64,000 nt of DNA from Treponema sp. (GTDB taxonomy: Bacteria; Spirochaetota; Spirochaetia; Treponematales; Treponemataceae), in the NCBI GenBank assembly GCA_022510925.1, contig JAFLSO010000001.1, positions 248,001 to 312,000 of the forward strand, read 5' to 3'. The number at the start of each line of letters is the position of its first letter. Position 1 is the first letter of the stretch. Under the pieces are notes generated by a model. That model was not told the DNA's origin. It saw only the letters and a program-made list of their open reading frames with translations, and searched no databases. This document shows, piece by piece, positions 42,189-51,280 of this stretch. A program made the position numbers and the translations under genes.

Positions 42189-43454
42189 TTACCCAGCGTA
42201 CCGCCTTATCACTATGCAGGCGTTGTGCCCTCCGAAGCCCAGTGAGGCGGAGGCCGTTGCGTCTATGCGCGCGTCAATGCCCTTGTGCGGCGTGTAGTCC
42301 AGGTCGCATCCGGCCGCTATGTCAGGCGAGTCCAGGTTGATAGTGGGCGGCACGAAATTCTCGTTTATGGCCTTCACACAGAACAGGGCCTCTATGGCAC
42401 CTGCCGCGCCCACCAGATGCCCGGTCTCGCTCTTTGTGGAGGAGATGTGCAGGTTGTAGGCGTGCTCCCCGAACACAGACTTAATCATGGCGGACTCCCC
42501 GGCGTCGTTCGCTTTTGTGGATGTTCCGTGCGCGTTGTAGTACTGTATGTCCTGCGGACGCATGCCCGCGTCATCAAGCGCCTCTCTGACCGCCAGCGCC
42601 GCTCCGCTTCCGTCTTTCAGCGGGGCCGTAATGTGGAACGCATCGCAGCTGGAGCCGAATCCCGCGATCTCAGCGTAAATTCGCGCGCCCCTGGCCTTGG
42701 CATGCTCAAGCTCCTCCAGCACGAACATGGCCGAGCCTTCCCCGAACACAAAGCCCTCCCTGTCCTTGTCAAAAGGACGGCTCGCTTTCTCAGGCTCGTT
42801 ATTGAAGTTATGGGCGAGCGCCTGCAGCGTGTGGAAGCTTGCTATGGTGAATTCCGTTATGGTGGCCTCCGTTCCTCCCGCAAGGCACACATCGCACCTT
42901 CCGCTTCTGATTAAATCCGTGGCAAGTCCCAGAGCGTCCGTGCCTGAGGCGCATGCCGTACCCAGCGCCCATGAGAATCCTTTAAGGCCGTAATAGATGT
43001 TTATGTTGGCGGCCGCCTCGTTGTAAAGCATGAGAGGTGCGGTGAGCGGCGGAATGCGTGCGGGGCCCAGTGCAGGATCATCTATCTTCTTAAAAGCCTC
43101 GCTTATGGCATCAGTTCCGCCGAAGCAGTTTCCCACCAGAACGCCGGCCTTGTCTTTCTGCAGGTCCTCTTTCGCATAGCCCGCATCGTCCACCGCCTGA
43201 ACGCTCGCTGCCAGACAGAATGCGGAGAACCTGGCCAGCTTCCTTGCCGCCCTGGACGGAATGCCGTACCGCTCTATGTCGAAATTCTTTACCTCGGCGG
43301 CTATGGTCACATCCACCCTGCTTGTGTCGAACAATGTGATGGGACCCAGGCCTGACTTTCCGTTTCTTACCGCATTCCAGGAATCCTCCGCGGTGTTCCC
43401 CACTGGAGAAACCGCACCCAGTCCTGTGATTACAACACGACGCCTATCTGACAT
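42189..43454 (-). CDS. fabF: Beta-ketoacyl-[acyl-carrier-protein] synthase II
   Basis: Elongating condensing enzyme of type II fatty-acid synthesis. 421 residues. The Cys-His-His triad is complete: C168 (TACASGTD), H309 (YNAHGTSTKAND) and H346 (KSETGHLVGAAGA). The C-terminal GFGGHNACIVI signature is present. AAGGAG precedes the ATG at 43454. It lies 21 nt after mraY on the same strand, so the two envelope genes may be co-transcribed. Convergent with the TolC-like gene; between them is only a hairpin without T-tract (GGAGAA at 42153-42158, TTCTCC at 42164-42169). Confidence 0.95.
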   Translation of the reverse strand: MSDRRRVVITGLGAVSPVGNTAEDSWNAVRNGKSGLGPITLFDTSRVDVTIAAEVKNFDIERYGIPSRAARKLARFSAFCLAASVQAVDDAGYAKEDLQKDKAGVLVGNCFGGTDAISEAFKKIDDPALGPARIPPLTAPLMLYNEAAANINIYYGLKGFSWALGTACASGTDALGLATDLIRSGRCDVCLAGGTEATITEFTIASFHTLQALAHNFNNEPEKASRPFDKDREGFVFGEGSAMFVLEELEHAKARGARIYAEIAGFGSSCDAFHITAPLKDGSGAALAVREALDDAGMRPQDIQYYNAHGTSTKANDAGESAMIKSVFGEHAYNLHISSTKSETGHLVGAAGAIEALFCVKAINENFVPPTINLDSPDIAAGCDLDYTPHKGIDARIDATASASLGFGGHNACIVIRRYAG

Positions 43455-43475
43455 TTTAAAGTCTCCTTGTGAAGC

Positions 43476-44546
43476 TCAGCGTATTTTAAAGAATATGCCT
43501 AACATGGCAACCGTTATTAGAATCTGTATGCTAAGGAATTTTATAAGAATCTGCTCGGACGACCATTTATGATTTTTTTTCATGTGGTCGTGCAGGGGGA
43601 ACCTTATGTTATTGAAGATGGAAATATGGAAGAATCTCTTTAGCGCCACCTTTAAAAGTCCCATGCCTCCGTTCACGAATATTATGGAGCTTGTGGCCAG
43701 GAATAGCAGGGGATTCCCGCTTATCATCACGCAGATTCCTATGTAGTAGCCCAGCGCGCGGGAGCCGGCGTCCCCCATGAGCACTGAGCTTGGATGGGCG
43801 TTGTGCCATAAGTAGCCCATGAGGACTCCCGCAAGGCAGAACGTCATCACCGCCCATATGGCCCCGCTTGAAAGATGCGGCACCAGAAGATACGCGGATA
43901 TCTCCACGTGCCCCAAGATGATGTAGAAGATGAGCCCCATTGTCATGAGCGCGAGCAGCACCAGTGACGAGCTCAGCCCGTCCACGCCGTCAGTGCAGTT
44001 AGTCGTGTTCACTGACGCCCACAGCATCACGGTGGTTATGATTATGTAAAGCCATACGGGTATGTGTATTATGTGCGACACGAACGGCAGCCAGAAATAC
44101 AGCCTTCCGTCCGGGGACTCGCTTCCCAGTCCGTATGCGAGCAGACAGGCGGCAAGCGCGCTCAGAATTAAATCCAGGAGACCCTTTACGTATTCTCCCC
44201 AGCCCTTCTCGCTGCGGTCATCCAGAAAACCTGTGAGCATCATGAGCCATGTAAGGAGCAACACTCCCATCTGAATGAAGTTAAGCGGAGCGATTAAAAA
44301 GCACAGAATCACGAACAATGTTATGAACACCACGCCGCTTCCGGTGGGCTTTCCTTTCGCGGCATCCTTGTTCAGCGTGAATTCCCTGCCGCGGTCGCAC
44401 GGAAGAAATTTATAGAATTTAGGGAGAAGGTTCAGCGTGACAAAAAAACCTGTGTAGAGAGCCACCGCCATAAGCACCGCGTAAGACTGCAGAAGCCGTG
44501 CAGGACCGAAATAGTTTTTTAAAAATCCACCCAAATAGTAGAGCAT
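43476..44546 (-). CDS. mraY: Phospho-N-acetylmuramoyl-pentapeptide transferase
   Basis: Makes lipid I from UDP-MurNAc-pentapeptide and undecaprenyl phosphate at the inner membrane. 356 residues from the ATG at 44546 (MLYYLGGFLKNYFG), the usual MraY start, preceded by AGGGGA; an earlier in-frame ATG at 44663 would add 39 non-conserved residues. Ten or so membrane segments. Signatures: TNCTDGVDGLSS, GDAGSRALG and PLHDHMKKNHKWS. The last corresponds to the HHH motif of characterised MraY proteins but reads HDH here. It is not inside a division/cell-wall gene cluster, which is unusual for mraY. Confidence 0.92.
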   Translation of the reverse strand: MLYYLGGFLKNYFGPARLLQSYAVLMAVALYTGFFVTLNLLPKFYKFLPCDRGREFTLNKDAAKGKPTGSGVVFITLFVILCFLIAPLNFIQMGVLLLTWLMMLTGFLDDRSEKGWGEYVKGLLDLILSALAACLLAYGLGSESPDGRLYFWLPFVSHIIHIPVWLYIIITTVMLWASVNTTNCTDGVDGLSSSLVLLALMTMGLIFYIILGHVEISAYLLVPHLSSGAIWAVMTFCLAGVLMGYLWHNAHPSSVLMGDAGSRALGYYIGICVMISGNPLLFLATSSIIFVNGGMGLLKVALKRFFHISIFNNIRFPLHDHMKKNHKWSSEQILIKFLSIQILITVAMLGIFFKIR

Positions 44547-44650
44547 TCTAAGCGTCCCCTGAAAACATCTTGACTGATAATATAGTAGCAAAAAAAAAGC
44601 CCATGGGCAAGGACCGTTTTCGCGGCATGCTGTGCGGCCGGAAATCTCTG

Positions 44651-44679
44651 TTGCGGCGGACACGGCTTCATGCTATCAT
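44651..44679 (+). promoter_or_regulatory. Promoter of the GH27 gene
   Basis: TTGCGG (44651-44656), 17 bp ending TGC, TATCAT (44674-44679). Start near 44686. AGGAGAG follows before the ATG at 44710. Confidence 0.6.
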
Positions 44680-44709
44680 TCCAGTAGACTGTGATTTTAG
44701 GAGAGACTC

Positions 44710-46047
44710 ATGTATTCAAAGAATGACGCCGCGCCCACGCCTCCCATGGGCTGGAACAGCTACGATTATTACAACACTGTGGTCACTGAGGAGCAGGTCA
44801 GGGCGAACGCTGATTTTATGGCCGCCAATCTTAAGCGCTTCGGATGGGAATATATAGTCGTGGACATACAGTGGTCGGATCCCGACGCGGGCAGCACTTG
44901 CCCTGAGATTCAGTACGTTCCTTTCGCGCGCCTTTGCCTGGATGAGTATTCGCGGCAGATTCCCGCGCCCGAAAGGTTTCCGTCCAGCGCAGGCGGAGCG
45001 GGATTCAAGCCTCTGGCGGATTACATCCATGGTCTGGGGCTTAAATTCGGAATCCACATCATGCGCGGAATTCCCCGCAATGCTGTCCATGCCCGCATGA
45101 AAGTCAAGGGCACTGACCTTACCGCGGATAAGATTGCCAATCCTTTCAGCGTGTGCAAGTGGAACGGGGACATGTACGGCCTTGAGACAGGGAGGTCTTG
45201 CGCCCTTGAGGGAGCGCGCGCGTATTACGACAGCATTTTCGAGCTTTACGCGCAGTGGGGCGTGGACTTCGTCAAAGTGGATGACATCTGCAACACGAAC
45301 CTTTATACAGGCAACCCGTACTCCGCGCAGAAAGAGATAGAGCTCATCGCGGGGGCCATAGAGAGATGCGGCCGTCCCATGGTTCTGAGCCTAAGCCCGG
45401 GACCCGCCGTTATAGAAAAAGCGTGGCATCTGGGAAAGTACGCCAACATGTGGAGGATAACGGATGATTTCTGGGACAAGTGGGATGCCCTTAAAGCCAT
45501 GTTCGAGCGCTGCGAGGTGTGGCAGAGCCACGTGGGCGGAGGCTGCTGGCCCGACTGCGACATGATTCCGTTAGGCAGGCTCGGCAAAGGCTTCGGGGAG
45601 GAGCGGGGCACGAATTTCACCCGCGCGGAGGAAAGGACGATGCTCACCCTGTGGAGCATATTCCGCAGCCCGCTCATGCTCGGAACGGATTTACCGCAGC
45701 TGGACCAGGAGAGCCTGTCCCTGATAACGAACGAGGAGGTTCTGGCTCTGAACGGCCGCAGTCACGGAGCGGTGCAGGTCATGCGGAGCGAAAGCCAGTG
45801 CGTGTGGCAGAGCTTCGGGGAAGGATGCCCCGCCAAAGGACGGCCGGTTTATCTTGCGCTGTTCAACCTGGAGGACCGCGCGCGCGACGTGAGCGTGCAC
45901 CTGTCAGAAATAAAAGGAATCATCCCGGAAAAGACTTACACGCCCAGGGACCTGTGGAACAGAAAGAACATGTTCCCGGTGCAGGGAGACGCCCTTCTCT
46001 GCGTGACCGTGGAGCCCCACGGCGCCGCTCTGTTAAAGTTCGAGTGA
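44710..46047 (+). CDS. GH27 alpha-galactosidase-like enzyme, cytoplasmic
   Basis: 445 residues, a (beta/alpha)8 barrel with a C-terminal beta domain. Family marks: PPMGWNSYDYY at the N-terminus, FVKVDDICN with the nucleophile D191, and RITDDFWDKW with the acid/base at D252 or D253. No signal peptide, so it would act on imported oligosaccharides. GH27 includes alpha-galactosidases and beta-L-arabinopyranosidases; with an arabinan locus in the same window either is possible. AGGAGAG precedes the ATG at 44710. It has no transporter of its own nearby. Confidence 0.85.
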   Translation: MYSKNDAAPTPPMGWNSYDYYNTVVTEEQVRANADFMAANLKRFGWEYIVVDIQWSDPDAGSTCPEIQYVPFARLCLDEYSRQIPAPERFPSSAGGAGFKPLADYIHGLGLKFGIHIMRGIPRNAVHARMKVKGTDLTADKIANPFSVCKWNGDMYGLETGRSCALEGARAYYDSIFELYAQWGVDFVKVDDICNTNLYTGNPYSAQKEIELIAGAIERCGRPMVLSLSPGPAVIEKAWHLGKYANMWRITDDFWDKWDALKAMFERCEVWQSHVGGGCWPDCDMIPLGRLGKGFGEERGTNFTRAEERTMLTLWSIFRSPLMLGTDLPQLDQESLSLITNEEVLALNGRSHGAVQVMRSESQCVWQSFGEGCPAKGRPVYLALFNLEDRARDVSVHLSEIKGIIPEKTYTPRDLWNRKNMFPVQGDALLCVTVEPHGAALLKFE

Positions 46048-46127
46048 TTCTGACTTCATCCCATGCCCGTGCGGGAACGTCTCCTACGCGGCATGGTCAT
46101 GCGGAGTCCTTGGAGCCGCCCCGCTTG

Positions 46128-46156
46128 TTGTAACATTATCCTAAATCAGATATATT
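46128..46156 (+). promoter_or_regulatory. Promoter of the chemoreceptor gene
   Basis: TTGTAA (46128-46133), 17 bp, TATATT (46151-46156). A sigma-70-type pair rather than the flagellar sigma-28 type seen for many chemoreceptor genes. AGGAGG follows before the ATG at 46209. Confidence 0.6.
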
Positions 46157-46208
46157 TATCTCAGCATCAGGTCTTTCAAAACAGCTCGCATTTTCTAGGA
46201 GGAGTTTT

Positions 46209-48287
46209 ATGCAGAGCAAAAAGCTTTCGCTCAAGACTGAGCTTTTAATCGGAACGATAGGCTCCATGCTTATTGTGGCGGCGTTCCTTAGCTGCGCCTA
46301 TCTTCTTATGATGAGCCAGGTAATCAAAAAGTCCACGGTCAATTCAGTAAGCCAGACGATGGAGACACTGAACGGAGAAATCGAGGGGATTCTGGGAGAG
46401 TACAACAGCCTGGTGGTGGACCTATCAAACGTGATTCCTGCGCTTGAGAACCGCGACCAGATGCGCGCCGTAATCCGGAGCATGGGAAAGAATCTCATGG
46501 ACGAGACGCTTCTTTACTACGCCACCCGCGAGCAGATTTGGGACGGAGGCACTCTCATCTCTCATTCGGGCTGGGAGGCTGCGGACGACTTTGACATGCA
46601 GTCCCGTCTGTGGCACAAGAATGCGCTGAGTAATCAGAACAAAATAAACTACACAGATCCTTTCCTTGACGTGAACACGGGAAAACTCATCGTGACCATA
46701 AGCTACCGCGTGCTTGACTTAAGCGGAAGACTCATAGGAGTCTCTGCGTTCGACATAGTTCTTGACGCGCTCTCCGAGGCAGTCCGCAGCATAAGGCTCT
46801 CCGGCAACAGCAAAATCAACATCGTGACCAGGGAGGGTCTTTTCCTTACCAACGACGACTCCGGCGCGATTATGAGCAGAAATTATTTTGACACGGCGTC
46901 GTTCAGCTCGTACTCAAAGGAAGCGTACCTTGACGGAAGCGTAAGGTCGTTCATCGAAGGCTCGTCTTTCTACGGCGTCCATCCCATAGCGAACACAGAC
47001 TGGTTCATAATCGCGGAAGGCCCCGTCTCTGATTTTTCCGGCGACTACATGAGGCTTCTTACGTTCGTGTGGGTGGGCCTTATAGCCATAGTGGTCCTTA
47101 TGATTATCGTGGACGTGGTGCTGTCGGGCAGGGTGTCCAGGAATTTCAAGTACATAGCGGAAGGCTGCGATGAGATTGCCAGAGGAAACTTCTCAAAGAA
47201 ATACCCGGACTACTTTACTAAAGAGGCGTCCATGCTGGCCAAGGGGTTCAACGCTTTCTCCGATAAGCTTCAGAACATAGTGGACAGCATGAAGCTCTCT
47301 AAGCTCTCGCTGATGCAGGCGGGCGAGTCACTTAAGACCGGCGCCTCTGACACGGCCTTGGCCATAAAGCAGGCGGTGGAGAGCATAGACGCTGTGGGCA
47401 CGAACCTTCACAGACAGACGGAGAGCGTGGAGCAGACCGCGCAGTCCGTGAATCAGATTCTTGAGGGCATAGCGTCCCTGGAGGAGCTTGTGGGAACGCA
47501 GGTGGGCTCCGTGCAGAGTGCGAGCGGCGCCGTGGAGGAGATGATAGCGAACATCAGCGAGGTGAACCGCTCCGTGGATAAAATGGCGTCATCGTTCGGA
47601 ACGCTGGCTAAGGACGCGGACAACGGTGCCAAGACACAGCAGGCGCTCCAGGAGCAGATAGGCGAGATTGAGACGCAGTCCAATCTTTTGAGCGAGGCGA
47701 ACACTGTCATAGCGAACATAGCGAGCCAGACGAACCTGCTGGCTATGAACGCGGCCATCGAGGCGGCGCACGCGGGCGAGGCGGGCAAAGGATTCGCGGT
47801 GGTGGCTGACGAAATCAGGAAACTCTCCGAGACATCCACGTCACAGTCCAAGACCATAGGCGAGCAGCTCGAGCGCATACAGAGCACCATAGGCACGGTA
47901 GTGCAGGCTACGCAGGACGGAGTGCGAGGATACGCGCACCTTGCGGGCGAGATACAGGAGACGGACACTCTGGTGCGTCAGATAAAAGAGGCGATGAGCG
48001 AGCAGCAGAGCGGAAGCGCGCAGATAACGAGCGCCCTGCGGGACATGAACGACACCACGTCGAACGTCCAGAAAGCATCCCGGGAGATGACCGCCGGGAG
48101 CCGCACTATAATGGACAAGGTCGGGGCGCTCCAGACAGAGACGCGCTCCATGCGGCAGGGCATGAGCGGAATCAGCGAGAGCGCGTCAAAAATCAAGACC
48201 ACAGGAAGCGCTCTTGCGGAGATTTCCGAGGTTATGGAGAAGTCCATCGCAGAGATAGGCCGCCAGGTGGACCAGTTCGAGTCTTAG
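46209..48287 (+). CDS. Methyl-accepting chemotaxis protein
   Basis: 692 residues. Membrane helix at about 11-33, periplasmic double-Cache-like sensor (with [21 protein letters not shown], typical of amino-acid or carboxylate sensors), second helix at about 282-305, HAMP, and a cytoplasmic coiled coil with the conserved hairpin tip [20 protein letters not shown] near residue 505. Signals to CheA/CheW to steer motility. The ligand cannot be told. The ATG at 46209 follows AGGAGG. The gene stands alone. Confidence 0.93.
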   Translation: MQSKKLSLKTELLIGTIGSMLIVAAFLSCAYLLMMSQVIKKSTVNSVSQTMETLNGEIEGILGEYNSLVVDLSNVIPALENRDQMRAVIRSMGKNLMDETLLYYATREQIWDGGTLISHSGWEAADDFDMQSRLWHKNALSNQNKINYTDPFLDVNTGKLIVTISYRVLDLSGRLIGVSAFDIVLDALSEAVRSIRLSGNSKINIVTREGLFLTNDDSGAIMSRNYFDTASFSSYSKEAYLDGSVRSFIEGSSFYGVHPIANTDWFIIAEGPVSDFSGDYMRLLTFVWVGLIAIVVLMIIVDVVLSGRVSRNFKYIAEGCDEIARGNFSKKYPDYFTKEASMLAKGFNAFSDKLQNIVDSMKLSKLSLMQAGESLKTGASDTALAIKQAVESIDAVGTNLHRQTESVEQTAQSVNQILEGIASLEELVGTQVGSVQSASGAVEEMIANISEVNRSVDKMASSFGTLAKDADNGAKTQQALQEQIGEIETQSNLLSEANTVIANIASQTNLLAMNAAIEAAHAGEAGKGFAVVADEIRKLSETSTSQSKTIGEQLERIQSTIGTVVQATQDGVRGYAHLAGEIQETDTLVRQIKEAMSEQQSGSAQITSALRDMNDTTSNVQKASREMTAGSRTIMDKVGALQTETRSMRQGMSGISESASKIKTTGSALAEISEVMEKSIAEIGRQVDQFES

Positions 48288-48448
48288 GCGTCATGGGAAA
48301 AAGGCGGCTTTCATGCCGTCTGCCGGTCCGCGCCTGCTTAACTCACAGAATGCTCTTGATGCGTGTTCCGGCCTTAAGCGGGCTGTCCTCTCTGCGAGCG
48401 CGAGGTCTCTTCGTGTAACAGGGGCCGCGCCTTAAGCCATACGGTCGG

Positions 48449-48477
48449 TTGCTATTCCATGCGAAAATCAGTATACT
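48449..48477 (+). promoter_or_regulatory. Promoter of thrA
   Basis: TTGCTA (48449-48454), 17 bp, TATACT (48472-48477). The leader of about 40 nt ends with GGGGAA before the ATG; it is too short for a classical threonine attenuator and no leader peptide rich in Thr/Ile was seen. Confidence 0.7.
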
Positions 48478-48522
48478 TATGCAAATTTTTTAGTGGCACG
48501 TCCGCGTTAGGGGAACTTTAAA

Positions 48523-51030
48523 ATGCTTACACTTAAGTTTGGCGGGACCAGCATGGGCTCAGCCCGCCGTATTCTTGACAGCGTAGAGATTATGATTGGC
48601 CGCGCTAAGACAGACCGCATCTCTGTCGTAGTCAGCGCAGTCGCAGGGGTTTCTAATAAACTTCAGGAGGCCATAGACGGCTGCGTGTCAGGCGGCGTCC
48701 CCGACTCATACATCGCGCATTTAAGGGAAGTCCATTCGGACATCTGCTCAGAGATAAAGGAATCCGTCCCGGCCTTTAAAACGGAAAGCGTGATGACAAA
48801 AATAGAATCCTATCTTTCTGAGACTGAGAGGCTTCTCTCCGGGCTGGCCACTTTCAGGGAGTGTCCGTCTACCGTGCACTGCCGCATAATGGGCATGGGC
48901 GAGCTTATGTGCGCTCCGGTCGTGGAGGAGGTGCTCGCCGCAAAAAGCCAGAACGTCCTGCTTCTTGACAGCCGCAAATATATTTTCACCACCGGAAGCC
49001 AGACAGAGGGAGACCCGGACTACAGGCGCAGCGCGGAGGCGTTCTCTGCGCTAAGGGAGGGCGCTCTGAGTTTCACGCAGATTTTCCTGTTCCCCGGATT
49101 TATATGCTCGTGGATAGGCGGAACGGGAAAGGACCCGGTCATGGGCCTGCTGGGGCGGAATGGCTCGGATTTCAGCGCCGCCATAGTGGGCTATTCGCTG
49201 GGCGCGTCAAAAGTGGAATTCTGGACGGACGTGGACGGCATCTACACCGCGGATCCGCGCGTGGTAAAGGACGCCATACTTGTAAAGGACATGAGCTACG
49301 AGGAGGCCATGGAGCTTTCTTTCTTCGGCTCCAAGGTCCTGCATCCCAAGACTCTCTCACCGCTGGCGTCAAAAGGAATAGAGGCATGGAGCCTTAACAG
49401 CCATAATCCCGCGGCCAGGGGAACTCGCATAGGCAAAGGTCCGTTCGAGGATGACGGCACAGGTCCCGTCCGCGGAATAAGCTGCCTTAAGGACTGCGCC
49501 ATGGTGAGCGTGAGCGGCAGCGGAATGAAAGGCCGCAAGGGAATGGCGGCGCGCATATTCAGCGCCGTAAGCAACGCGGGAATCTCCGTGCTGCTTATCA
49601 CGCAGTCATCCAGCGAGTACACGCTCTCGTTCTGCGTGCGGAAGCATTCCGCGAATAAAGTCATGGATGTGCTCACGGCGGAATTCGCCCTGGAGCTGTC
49701 AAGCAGCGTCATAGATGAGATAGAGGTGCATGACGCATGCGCCATAGTCTCCATCATCGGCGACAACATGAAGCACAAGCGCGGAGTGGCCGGCACTTTC
49801 TTTGACTCCCTTGCAAGCCGCGACATAAACATCCTTGCCATAGCGCAGGGCTCAAGCGAGCGCTCCATATCCGCGGTGATAAACTCATCGGACGGGGATA
49901 TAGCCGTGAAGGTGGTGCATAAATTCTTCTTCAACACAATGCAGTCCATCCAGGTGTTCGCGTTCGGCGCGGGAACCATAGGCGGCACTATGATTGACCA
50001 GATACGGGACCAGCATGACGCTCTGCTGGAGCAGGGCATAGACGTGCGCGTCATGGCCGTGACCACTGTAGACGGAATGATTCTGAGCGAGGAGGGGCTG
50101 GACCTTTCCACGTGGCGCGAGCAGATGAAGAGCCCCATGTTTGAATTCAACTCTGACAAGAACGTGGACGACATAATAAAATTCGTGCAGGAGAAAAAGC
50201 CCATAAACCCCATCTTCGTGGACTGCACCGCAAGCTACGATCTTCCCGACCGCTACCTGGACATCTTAAAGGCAGGAATGAGCATAGCCACTCCCAACAA
50301 AAGGGCGAACTCCAAGGACATGGCGTTCTACAAGCGCCTAAGGCAGACCGCTAACGAGATGCATGTGCGCTTCCTGTACGAGACGAATGTGGGTGCGGGG
50401 CTTCCCATCATAGACACGCTGCAGAATCTTTTCAAAAGCGGAGACAGGCTCACCGCGTTTAACGGAATAATGAGCGGCTCGTTAAGCTATATTTTCGGTA
50501 AGCTGGACGAGGGCAGGAAATTCAGCGAGGCGGTGCTGGAGGCCAAGGAGCTGCGCTACACCGAGCCTGACCCGCGCGATGATCTTAAGGGTACTGACGT
50601 GGCGCGGAAGGCGCTTATAATCGCGCGTGAGGCCGGCATGGAGATAGAGCTTTCGGACATAGTGATGAATTCCATTTTCCCCGAGAGTTTCAGCCTTGAG
50701 GGCAGCGCGGAGGATTTCCTTAAGAGACTTCCTGAGCTGGACGGATACTTTGCGGAGAAAATGGCGGCCCTTAAAAAAGAGGGCAAAGTCCTGCGCATGG
50801 GCGCCAGCATAAAGGACGGACGTGTGAGCGTGGGCATGCTTGAGGTGGGCCCCGATGATCCGCTTTACGGTGTGCGCGGCGGAGAGAACGCGTTCGTGTT
50901 CACCACCGCCAGGTACACTCCCATTCCGCTTACGGTGCGCGGTTACGGCGCTGGTGCGGGCGTTACTGCCGCGGGCGTGTTCGGGGACATACTGCGCACG
51001 GTTAGCTGGAACAGCACGAATTCGCTCTAG
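48523..51030 (+). CDS. thrA: Bifunctional aspartokinase-homoserine dehydrogenase
   Basis: First and third steps from aspartate to threonine/methionine. 835 residues, usual for ThrA. Aspartokinase part with LKFGGTSMGSA at 4-14 and FWTDVDGIYTADPR; two ACT domains in the middle (about 310-455) for feedback by threonine or lysine; homoserine dehydrogenase part with the Rossmann motif FGAGTIGGT near 481-488 and catalytic region ETNVGAGLPIIDTLQNL. ATG at 48523 behind GGGGAA. It is a single-gene unit here; thrB, thrC and asd are not adjacent. Confidence 0.95.
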   Translation: MLTLKFGGTSMGSARRILDSVEIMIGRAKTDRISVVVSAVAGVSNKLQEAIDGCVSGGVPDSYIAHLREVHSDICSEIKESVPAFKTESVMTKIESYLSETERLLSGLATFRECPSTVHCRIMGMGELMCAPVVEEVLAAKSQNVLLLDSRKYIFTTGSQTEGDPDYRRSAEAFSALREGALSFTQIFLFPGFICSWIGGTGKDPVMGLLGRNGSDFSAAIVGYSLGASKVEFWTDVDGIYTADPRVVKDAILVKDMSYEEAMELSFFGSKVLHPKTLSPLASKGIEAWSLNSHNPAARGTRIGKGPFEDDGTGPVRGISCLKDCAMVSVSGSGMKGRKGMAARIFSAVSNAGISVLLITQSSSEYTLSFCVRKHSANKVMDVLTAEFALELSSSVIDEIEVHDACAIVSIIGDNMKHKRGVAGTFFDSLASRDINILAIAQGSSERSISAVINSSDGDIAVKVVHKFFFNTMQSIQVFAFGAGTIGGTMIDQIRDQHDALLEQGIDVRVMAVTTVDGMILSEEGLDLSTWREQMKSPMFEFNSDKNVDDIIKFVQEKKPINPIFVDCTASYDLPDRYLDILKAGMSIATPNKRANSKDMAFYKRLRQTANEMHVRFLYETNVGAGLPIIDTLQNLFKSGDRLTAFNGIMSGSLSYIFGKLDEGRKFSEAVLEAKELRYTEPDPRDDLKGTDVARKALIIAREAGMEIELSDIVMNSIFPESFSLEGSAEDFLKRLPELDGYFAEKMAALKKEGKVLRMGASIKDGRVSVGMLEVGPDDPLYGVRGGENAFVFTTARYTPIPLTVRGYGAGAGVTAAGVFGDILRTVSWNSTNSL

Positions 51031-51280
51031 CGCATGCGCTTTCCGGACTGTCTTTAGGATGGGCGGCCTGTTGCTTTTTTATTCTTACTGTGACGGACAG
51101 AGCCTGCCCCGCCGTGGAGCCCCGCAGTTGCGGAACTTTAGTGGAGCAATGAGCGTGAGCGAAGGGCGTAAGGGCGGTTTGACGCGGGCAGTACGGCACA
51201 TTCAATTTAAATGAGCCTCTTGCCGGCCGGATGATTTTATGCCGGTCTGCATGGCGTTCGGGATTTAGCAGGAGATTTTT
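51031..51280 (+). other. 250-bp intergenic region between thrA and the aroF-pheA fusion
   Basis: No supported reading frame. It contains CTTTTTTATT (about 51073), which could end the thrA transcript though no good stem precedes it, and a GC-rich stretch with repeated GAGCG/GAAGGGCG/TAAGGGCGG-like words (about 51142-51180), possibly part of an interspersed repeat. A possible weak -35 (TTGACG, about 51179) has no convincing -10. Confidence 0.4.

Noticed and set aside
44547..44663. Thirty-nine-residue N-terminal extension of MraY
   Set aside because: Not conserved in the family, and AGGGGA supports the start at 44546.
48478..48522. Attenuator or riboswitch in the thrA leader
   Set aside because: The leader is only about 40 nt with no leader peptide or alternative stems.
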